NCBI GenBank assembly: GCA_014610835.1
Contig: QQXM01000192.1
Span: 2,593-43,282 of the forward strand
Length of the DNA stretch: 40,690 bases
Origin: Erysipelotrichaceae bacterium 7770_A6
Lineage (GTDB): Bacteria; Bacillota_I; Bacilli_A; Erysipelotrichales; Erysipelotrichaceae
Direction of reading: 5' to 3'
In this document: positions 15,771 through 22,722 of the stretch, in pieces
How the letters are laid out: every line of letters starts with the position of its first letter
How positions within the stretch are numbered: the first letter of the stretch is position 1
Position numbers and translations under genes: made by a program
The notes under the pieces: generated by a model
What the model was told of the DNA's origin: nothing
Seen by the model: the letters and a program-made list of their open reading frames with translations, nothing else
Databases searched by the model: none

Positions 15771-18700
15771 ATGGGTGAAAATAATTATATATTTGGTTTT
15801 GACATTGGTATTGGTTCTACAGGTGTTGCGGTAATTAGTGATGATGGAAATCTGGCTTATGATGGAACACATGTATTTAATACTGCTGAAGAAGCTAGTG
15901 AATCTAGAAAAAATAGAGGCGCTAGAAGAAACTTATCAAGAAAAAAATGGAGAAGAAATCAATTGCTTGAAGCTTTTGATGATTTTAATGTTCTATCTAA
16001 ACAAGAAACAAGTCAAAATGGTTATCTTTGCTACACAGTAAATACAGATACAATTCAAAGACCGCTAGAAAAAACAGTTTATCATTTGAGAAAAAAAGGA
16101 TTGTTTGAACAAATTTCAAAGCGTGAATTATTACTTTGTCTATATAACATGCTGCATGCACGTGGACATTTTTTGATGGAAACAATTGATTTTGCAAACA
16201 CAAATACAATTAGTTTTGATGATTTTAAAGAGCACTTCTATACAACAGTAGAAGAAATAATTCATATTTCCGATAATGAAAAACAAAATTTTGAAAATGA
16301 TATTTTGAAACCTGTTTTTTCAGGAAGTATTAAAAGATCAAACGATATTAAAAAAGTATGTGATAATGCGAAATTGACATTAGAAGATGATGAACGAGTT
16401 TCATTGATTGAAGTATTAAAACTGATTAGTGGATATAAAGCAAAAGCAACAAATATCAGTAATAATCTTGAGTATACGAAAGAATCTTTTAATGTTACTG
16501 ATTTGAAAAATGATGAAAATGAACTTCCTGTATTTTTACAGAGTGCTGTTGATTTATACGATTTGATGAACGTTGCACGTATTATGAGTTCTCATAATTA
16601 TCTCTGTGAAGTAGCAGTAGATAAGCTTGATCATTTTGATGAGGTAGCAAAAGATACTCACTCCGATGAGTATAAAAATGAAGTGAAAAATATCAAAGAT
16701 CATTCTTCTAATGGAAAACATTTACGTGTTGTTCGAAATCTTGAAAATGGATATCCTAATGGCTTATATGTAAAAGAAGCTAGAGCTATTTTAAGAAAAC
16801 AGCAGGAATTCTATCCGAAAATTTCTGATGATTTTATTGAAGTATGTGAATCTATTATTTCTGCTAGAATTCCATATTATATTGGCCCACTAAAAAATGA
16901 TGCTAAAAATGCTTGGGTTACAAAGAATGGAAAAATTAAATACAGTTATGCATATTCAATGAAGCAAGCAGATAAACCTGTAGATGAATATGACAGTATT
17001 GAAAAATGGAAGAAGAGAATGATCTCTCATTGCACTTATTTGCCTGAAGAATATGCATTACCTAAAGGTTCTTTTATTGCAGAAACATTTAGTATTTTGA
17101 ATGAATTGAATATTTTAAGAGCAGAAGATGAGAATGGTAATACTTATTATTTGACTTATGATGATAAAGTAAAAATTCTTGATACTTTATTTATGTCCGG
17201 AAAAGAAGTGAAGTATTCAGATGTGCGTGATTTACTGCACCTTAAAAATTTTGGTACAAGAAAACAATCAAATGACAATAGAAAGTTTAATAATAAATAC
17301 ACTTTATATCCAAGAATCTGTAAATTGATTCCATCTTTAAAACTGGATTCAGTGATTGATATTTTTTCTGAAAACGAAAAAGTTAAAGAAATTGAAGAAA
17401 TTGTTCTTTCAATTAATCTTTATAACGAAGAAAAAACAAAAATTGATTATTTCAAAGATAAAAAAGGGTATTCTCAAGAAGTTTCGAAGGCTTTATCAAA
17501 ATTAACATCAAATAGCTTTTATTCATACTCTGAAAAATTTGTTCTTCATCAACCAATGAACGAAAGAGGAGACTCTATGATGTCGTTGTTATTTGAAGAT
17601 AATAATAGATTTTATACAAATGAACAAATGACATTGATTTCTAAAGCAGTAGATGAAGAAGGAAATCCATTAGATTTTTCAGCAAATAAATATGAAAAAA
17701 TCTTAGAAGAAAACGGTGGAAAACTGAACATTGATTTATTGCTGGAAGAAGGAAATCCAATCATTCCTATTTCTAGACCAGTTATTAGAGGACTGAATGA
17801 AGCAATGAAAATGTATACAGAATTAGTGAAAGTATACGGTGTACCAAAACGTGTTGTAATTGAAACGGCAAGAGATTTAAAAGATCATTCCATTATTGGA
17901 ACACAATCTGAAAAGCATTTTGATCAAACAAAGAAATTATATGATTATTTGGTTGAACAATTTGGTGGTGAAAAGAATTTTGCTAAAAAATCAAATGTTG
18001 AAGAATGGGAACAGATTGAATCCTATGTAAATAAGAATAAGGTAAAGATTGAACTATATCTTAGACAAAATGGTGTTGATTTATTAACTGGTGAGAAGAT
18101 TAATATCAACGAATTAGAAAAATATGAAGTTGATCATATTTTACCAAGAGGTTTTGGAGATGATTCACTTGATGATAAAATGCTGATCTCGAAACTGGCA
18201 AATGCAAAGAAAGCAAATAGACTTCCGTTGCAATTCATTGAAAGTGGTGAACAAATTGGAAACCATGTAGTTACCAGCAGTGAATTTATTCATCGTGTTG
18301 AAAACTTATATGATATGAAACTCATTTCTCAAAAGAAGAGAGATAGATTGCTTTTAGAGAATGACAAAGATTTAGAAACGTTTATTAATCAAAATTTGGT
18401 GGATACTCGATATATTATTAGAGAGTTTATGTCCATTTTGAATGCATATAATAAACATCATCATTATGATACACATGTTGTTTCTTTAAGAGCCGCTTAC
18501 ACAAGTCTATATAGAAAGACATTCAACTTTGATAAAGATCGTGGATATGGGCAACAACATCATGCTCATGATGCTGCATTGATTGTAGTAGCGGATAAAA
18601 CATTATCAACATACTATCCTCATTACGATGAAAGAAATCATAGAAATGATTCTGGATTTTCAAAAACATATAGAGATTTTATTCAAGAAATGCAATCAAA

Positions 18701-19769
18701 TGATCAAGCAAAGAAGGATTCTTTGAAATACTTTATTAGAGGAATGTTTAGAAAAGCGTATGGCGTTTCATTTTCAGATTCATCATCAATTATTTCTCAA
18801 ATTAAAAGAACAGTACCATTTTATTCAACAAAAGTAGAAAAGAATTACAAAGGAAAATATTTTGAAGCTACTAAATTAAATAAAAAGATGTATAAGGAAG
18901 ATGCAGTTCTTTCAATTGTTGGAGTTAATGATGATAAGCAAGTATTCAGTGGTGTAAACTGTGCTGCGGTAGATTTTTATAAATATAAAGATAAAAAGGG
19001 AAATAGAAAACATCTAGCTGTTCATATTCCAAAAGTTATCATTGATAAAGATGGAAATATTAATCAAGAAAAATATATAGCATTAATACAAAAGCACTAC
19101 AAAGTTCCTGAGTTATTAGATGAGAACGGAAAACTAAAAACAGGTTATTTCAGATTCAGAGCATTTACAAATGACATTATTTATAACACAGTTGCTAATT
19201 GTCCAATGTTATTCAATATTGGTAGTATTACTAACAAAAAGCTTGAACTAAAGTTTATCAATGTATTCTCTTATGATGATATTTATAAAAATGGGTTGAA
19301 TATTCAAAATGACTTAATCAATGTATATGATTTGAAAACAAAACAAAATCCAGATGGAGTGGCTTTTAATGATATAAGTAAAGATGTATTTATTAGTTAT
19401 GTAAACAGAAAATATTGGAATTTATCAGATAAAGATCCAAAGCTTAAATCTGTAAGTGAAAAGGTAGAGAAAGATAAAAATGTTTATGAATTGTCTAATC
19501 ATCTTTCATATCTGGGTTTGATTATTAATAGAGTGGGAACTCCACCTACAGTAGATGGAAGATGTCTTTTAGTCGCACATAATAATATAGTAAAAGAAAA
19601 TGAAAACGCTCAATACGTAAAATTAAAATATAACATTTTAGGATTACGTTTTATTCAAAGCCCAGATGGTGGTTTAATTATCCAATCTCCAAAAGAACTT
19701 CCAGGAGCATTTACGCAAGTAAAAAAAGAAAAATTTTCTTGGAAAATCTGCAATGATGATATACAATAA
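15771..19769 (+). CDS. cas9: Type II-A CRISPR RNA-guided endonuclease Cas9
   Basis: Dual-RNA-guided DNA nuclease, 1332 aa. RuvC-I is IFGFDIGIGSTG (Asp11), followed by an Arg-rich bridge helix (RKNRGARRNLSRKKWRR, about 45-61) and the REC lobe. RuvC-II is VVIETARD with Glu698. HNH is YEVDHILPRGF with His789 and a metal-binding Asn near 811. RuvC-III is QHHAHDAALIV with His931 and Asp934. All catalytic residues are present, so it should cut both strands. After RuvC-I the usual RLF motif reads HVF, a sign of divergence. AAGGGAG lies six bases before the ATG. cas1, cas2 and csn2 follow, with the tracrRNA between cas9 and cas1. PAM preference cannot be read here. Confidence 0.97.
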   Translation: MGENNYIFGFDIGIGSTGVAVISDDGNLAYDGTHVFNTAEEASESRKNRGARRNLSRKKWRRNQLLEAFDDFNVLSKQETSQNGYLCYTVNTDTIQRPLEKTVYHLRKKGLFEQISKRELLLCLYNMLHARGHFLMETIDFANTNTISFDDFKEHFYTTVEEIIHISDNEKQNFENDILKPVFSGSIKRSNDIKKVCDNAKLTLEDDERVSLIEVLKLISGYKAKATNISNNLEYTKESFNVTDLKNDENELPVFLQSAVDLYDLMNVARIMSSHNYLCEVAVDKLDHFDEVAKDTHSDEYKNEVKNIKDHSSNGKHLRVVRNLENGYPNGLYVKEARAILRKQQEFYPKISDDFIEVCESIISARIPYYIGPLKNDAKNAWVTKNGKIKYSYAYSMKQADKPVDEYDSIEKWKKRMISHCTYLPEEYALPKGSFIAETFSILNELNILRAEDENGNTYYLTYDDKVKILDTLFMSGKEVKYSDVRDLLHLKNFGTRKQSNDNRKFNNKYTLYPRICKLIPSLKLDSVIDIFSENEKVKEIEEIVLSINLYNEEKTKIDYFKDKKGYSQEVSKALSKLTSNSFYSYSEKFVLHQPMNERGDSMMSLLFEDNNRFYTNEQMTLISKAVDEEGNPLDFSANKYEKILEENGGKLNIDLLLEEGNPIIPISRPVIRGLNEAMKMYTELVKVYGVPKRVVIETARDLKDHSIIGTQSEKHFDQTKKLYDYLVEQFGGEKNFAKKSNVEEWEQIESYVNKNKVKIELYLRQNGVDLLTGEKININELEKYEVDHILPRGFGDDSLDDKMLISKLANAKKANRLPLQFIESGEQIGNHVVTSSEFIHRVENLYDMKLISQKKRDRLLLENDKDLETFINQNLVDTRYIIREFMSILNAYNKHHHYDTHVVSLRAAYTSLYRKTFNFDKDRGYGQQHHAHDAALIVVADKTLSTYYPHYDERNHRNDSGFSKTYRDFIQEMQSNDQAKKDSLKYFIRGMFRKAYGVSFSDSSSIISQIKRTVPFYSTKVEKNYKGKYFEATKLNKKMYKEDAVLSIVGVNDDKQVFSGVNCAAVDFYKYKDKKGNRKHLAVHIPKVIIDKDGNINQEKYIALIQKHYKVPELLDENGKLKTGYFRFRAFTNDIIYNTVANCPMLFNIGSITNKKLELKFINVFSYDDIYKNGLNIQNDLINVYDLKTKQNPDGVAFNDISKDVFISYVNRKYWNLSDKDPKLKSVSEKVEKDKNVYELSNHLSYLGLIINRVGTPPTVDGRCLLVAHNNIVKENENAQYVKLKYNILGLRFIQSPDGGLIIQSPKELPGAFTQVKKEKFSWKICNDDIQ
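19739..19767 (+). promoter_or_regulatory. tracrRNA promoter inside the 3' end of cas9
   Basis: TTGGAA (19739-19744), a 17-bp spacer and TACAAT (19762-19767) lie in the last codons of cas9. The start site would be about 19774, exactly where the anti-repeat begins. Confidence 0.6.
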
Positions 19770-19773
19770 AAGT

Positions 19774-19857
19774 GTCAAATCTTACGAATAAATACTAATC
19801 CGGAAGAATTAGAATTATTCAAAAACTATCAAAAATGGTCGATTGTGACCATTTTTT
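19774..19857 (+). ncRNA. tracrRNA
   Basis: Bases 19775-19809 are complementary to repeat positions 1-34: 31 base pairs with one mismatch, one bulged U and one 2x2 internal loop. The loop leaves a 6-bp lower stem at the repeat's 5' end, as in known crRNA:tracrRNA duplexes. A short AT-rich hairpin (about 19806-19820) could be the nexus, and the RNA ends in a terminator. About 84 nt in total, on the + strand, the same strand as the array. RNase III processing and Cas9 loading are expected. Confidence 0.88.
19831..19857 (+). terminator. tracrRNA terminator
   Basis: ATGGTC/GACCAT with a six-base loop, extended by AAAA before and TTTTTT after. cas1 lies 25 bases downstream, so cas1-cas2-csn2 need readthrough or another promoter. 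Confidence 0.9.
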
Positions 19858-19881
19858 AATTATCTGTTGAAAGCTTGAAAT

Positions 19882-20775
19882 ATGGGTTGGAAAACAGTGA
19901 TTATTGGTAGTGAAGCAAAAGTCTCTTTATCTTTGAATAAATTAAAAATTACAATAGGAAATGAATTTCAAAATGTACCATTAGGTGATATTGATACTGT
20001 TATATTTAGCCATAACAGAGTTATTATTACGATTCCACTATTATCCGCATTAGTGGAAAATAATATAAATATAATTATATGTGATGAGAAGAATGATCCA
20101 ATTGGTATATTCCAACCATTTAATGGTCATTCTCTTGTATTCAAACGTTTGAATGCACAAATCAATTGGAAACTAACAAGAAAAAAGAAACTTTGGAAAA
20201 GAATCATTGAATTAAAGATACAAAGTGAAATTGATGCACTGATTTTAGAAAAACGGCAAGTGAAAATCATTGAACAGTTAAAAGTGTATCGAGAGTCTGT
20301 GTATACAGACGATCAAACAAATCGTGAAGCAGCTTCTGCCAGAATGTATTTTACGGAAATGTTTGGAGATGACTTTACTAGAGATATTCCAAGCATTCAA
20401 AATTATGCTTTGAATTATGGTTATAAAATATTGGCTAGCTATATTTCAAGGTGTATTGCTTCTAGAGGGTTGATAACACAACTTGGCATTCACCACATTG
20501 GTGAATCTAATCCATTTAATCTTACATATGATTTTATAGAACCATTGAGAGCAATTATAGATTTATGGGTGATTGAAAGTATTACAGATACGTTTAATGC
20601 GCCATTGAAGCAAGAACTCATTGGAATATTAAATTACAGAGTGTATGTAAAAGATAAATGGATGAGATTGAATGATGCAATTGAAGATATTGTTGATTCA
20701 TATATTGCATATCTTGATGAAAGGTCTAATGAAGTTTTGTTTATAGACCTATCTAAAGGAATGAAAGTTGATTGA
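19882..20775 (+). CDS. cas1: CRISPR integrase Cas1 (type II)
   Basis: Cas1 forms the spacer-integrating complex with Cas2. The 297-aa protein starts GWKTVIIGSEAKVSL, matching the beta-sandwich N-domain of type II Cas1. The three metal ligands fall where expected: Glu149 (NREAASARMYF), His205 (QLGIHHIGESNPF) and Glu220 (YDFIEPLRA). Length is standard. The stop codon shares a base with the cas2 start (TGATG), indicating coupling. Confidence 0.95.
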   Translation: MGWKTVIIGSEAKVSLSLNKLKITIGNEFQNVPLGDIDTVIFSHNRVIITIPLLSALVENNINIIICDEKNDPIGIFQPFNGHSLVFKRLNAQINWKLTRKKKLWKRIIELKIQSEIDALILEKRQVKIIEQLKVYRESVYTDDQTNREAASARMYFTEMFGDDFTRDIPSIQNYALNYGYKILASYISRCIASRGLITQLGIHHIGESNPFNLTYDFIEPLRAIIDLWVIESITDTFNAPLKQELIGILNYRVYVKDKWMRLNDAIEDIVDSYIAYLDERSNEVLFIDLSKGMKVD

Positions 20776-21122
20776 TGATCAAGAATAGATTTATGAGAAT
20801 GATCTTATTTTTTGATCTTCCAGTTACAACTCCTCAAGGAAGAAGAGAATATACAAGATTTGTTAAGTATTTGGATAGTGATGGATTCATTAGAATTCAG
20901 GAATCTGTGTTTTGTAAATTATGTATTAATATTGATTCAGCTAAAACATTAAGTAAAAGAGTAATAAGAGAATGTCCAGATGATGGAGATATCCGTTTTA
21001 TTATTGTTTCAGAAAAACAATATCAAAGTATAACAAATGTTAATGATACGTATTCCTTACAAGAATCTATTACTACAGATGACAGGTGTATTACGATTGG
21101 AGGGATGAATGATGATAATTAA
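20775..21122 (+). CDS. cas2: CRISPR-associated Cas2
   Basis: Structural partner of Cas1 in adaptation, 115 aa from ATG 20775. The ferredoxin-like core shows MRMILFFDLPVTTPQGRRE, followed by FVKYLDSDGFIRIQESVF and the later VSEKQYQSI strand, as in type II-A Cas2. A TTG at 20772 would add one residue but the ATG overlapping the cas1 stop is the better start. Its end overlaps the csn2 start by a few codons. Confidence 0.93.
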   Translation: MIKNRFMRMILFFDLPVTTPQGRREYTRFVKYLDSDGFIRIQESVFCKLCINIDSAKTLSKRVIRECPDDGDIRFIIVSEKQYQSITNVNDTYSLQESITTDDRCITIGGMNDDN

Positions 21123-21987
21123 AAGTAATGAACATACACTAATTATACCTGTTCACAGAGGCTTGCATTTAATTCACGAAATGAACTGTAAATATGAATT
21201 ACTAGAATGTTTGAATTCTTATTTCACTTTGAAGAAAAAGACGAAATGCATAATTATGGATGATGATCATGAATTGATTAGTCCTAAAGACGTGCAGTTT
21301 GTTTATATATCTTCTAAAGAAGATATATCATCTATTTTTGATTTTAAACCAAAGACATTGTTGAATTCTGAGCTTGAAAAATTCATAAATGAAAATCCAG
21401 AAAGTTATAGGTCAATTGAGAGTGTGAGAAATTATCTTAGAGAATTACTTACAGATGAAGGTATGTATAAATTTATGAATATATTAGGAAATGGTATATC
21501 CATTGATTTAGAACTTAAAACAACAAACTTTACGGTTTCGAAATTATTACAATCTTTAAAATTTGAAACAGACCAAATGACAATACAACAGCAATTTATC
21601 ATTTTATATAACTTGTTATTGTATGTTAGTAGAAATCAATTCACGATTGTATATATTGATTTTGAAATTGATAGTGAGTCTATGGAATGGTTAAAAGGGA
21701 TTCAATCTCCTAATAGAATTATATTAGTAAGTAATGAGGCGATTGATGATAATTATGCGGAAGAATTTGATTCAATGATAGTACTTACCACAAATGATTT
21801 TGTAGAAACATTAGAAATAGATAAGAATAAAGCAAACATTATATCTTATGTATTACATCCTATTGTATTAAAACATCCTGAGTATCAAACAGAAAAAATT
21901 ATTCAGATATTGAGTCTTTTTGAAGATGAATCTTCGACTTTTTACGTAGAATTCATAACCGATAATCCTCTAAAAGCCTTTATTTAA
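21112..21987 (+). CDS. csn2: Csn2-like adaptation protein, long variant
   Basis: Position after cas2 and directly before the array marks this as csn2, the type II-A gene for a DNA-end-binding ring protein needed for spacer capture. Of 291 aa, the parts that resemble Csn2 are the C-terminal half with QQQFIILYNLLLYV and FTIVYIDFEIDSESMEW, where canonical Csn2 has a similar beta-strand-acidic turn. Canonical Csn2 is about 220 aa and the S. thermophilus long form about 350 aa, so this length belongs to neither. GGAGGG lies seven bases before ATG 21112; ATG 21109 is also possible. Identification rests mostly on context. Confidence 0.75.
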   Translation: MIIKSNEHTLIIPVHRGLHLIHEMNCKYELLECLNSYFTLKKKTKCIIMDDDHELISPKDVQFVYISSKEDISSIFDFKPKTLLNSELEKFINENPESYRSIESVRNYLRELLTDEGMYKFMNILGNGISIDLELKTTNFTVSKLLQSLKFETDQMTIQQQFIILYNLLLYVSRNQFTIVYIDFEIDSESMEWLKGIQSPNRIILVSNEAIDDNYAEEFDSMIVLTTNDFVETLEIDKNKANIISYVLHPIVLKHPEYQTEKIIQILSLFEDESSTFYVEFITDNPLKAFI

Positions 21988-22001
21988 GGGCTATTTAAAC
22001 A

Positions 22002-22017
22002 TATAATAGAGCTAACA
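22002..22017 (+). promoter_or_regulatory. CRISPR leader with array promoter -10
   Basis: Only 30 bases separate csn2 from the first repeat. TATAAT at 22002-22007 would start transcription near 22014, just before repeat 1; the -35 (around 21979) is weak. The bases AGCTAACA abut the first repeat and are where new spacers should be placed. Confidence 0.55.
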
Positions 22018-22646
22018 GTTCTTGAGGATTGTATTTATTGGTAAGATTTGATTGTAACTGCTATGCGTGATGAAGTACTGACAGTTCTTGAGGATTGTAT
22101 TTATTGGTAAGATTTGATTCCTTCAGGCACTCTGTAGAATGATAGAATGGTTCTTGAGGATTGTATTTATTGGTAAGATTTGATTGATAAATAGAAAGAG
22201 AGGTATTATAATGAGTTCTTGAGGATTGTATTTATTGGTAAGATTTGATTGGACTGTATGATACTGTTTTCCATGTATGAGTTCTTGAGGATTGTATTTA
22301 TTGGTAAGATTTGATTAAGACGTTAAAAGCGATATTCTCGACTTCCGTTCTTGAGGATTGTATTTATTGGTAAGATTTGATTCAATGAAAAAGCTATTGC
22401 ACTTAAAAGCACGTTCTTGAGGATTGTATTTATTGGTAAGATTTGATTATTGAATGTATAAAGCTATCTATCTATTGAGTTCTTGAGGATTGTATTTATT
22501 GGTAAGATTTGATTCTATATTCTGGTGTGGCATAAATGAATATCGTTCTTGAGGATTGTATTTATTGGTAAGATTTGATTAGTTGTCATGAATGAAATTA
22601 AAAGAAGACAGTTCTTGAGGATTGTATTTATTGGTAAGATTTGATT
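22018..22646 (+). CRISPR. Type II-A CRISPR array, 10 repeats and 9 spacers
   Basis: Ten identical 36-bp repeats begin at 22018, 22084, 22150, 22215, 22281, 22347, 22413, 22479, 22545 and 22611; each starts GTTCTTGAGG and ends AAGATTTGATT. Eight spacers are 30 bp and one (22186-22214) is 29 bp. The terminal repeat is as perfect as the first. Complementarity with the tracrRNA shows the array is transcribed on the + strand, leader at the csn2 side. None of the spacers obviously matches another part of the window. Confidence 0.98.
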
Positions 22647-22722
22647 TCTTATTAAGCTTATTAAATGTATTTCCAACTTTGTAACTCGTATATAAGAAAA
22701 TAATGTAAAATTAATAATATCT

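Noticed and set aside
21971-21992. Terminator at the csn2 end
   Set aside because: AGCCTT and AAGGGCT can pair but no T run follows, so termination is unlikely.
22018-22646. Promoters inside each CRISPR repeat (TGGTAAGAT as extended -10)
   Set aside because: The hexamer is weak and the TTGAGG before it is only 14 bp away; a leader -10 explains array transcription.
22018-22646. Self-targeting spacers against this window
   Set aside because: By eye no spacer matches another part of the window; a genome-wide search would be needed to exclude targets elsewhere.
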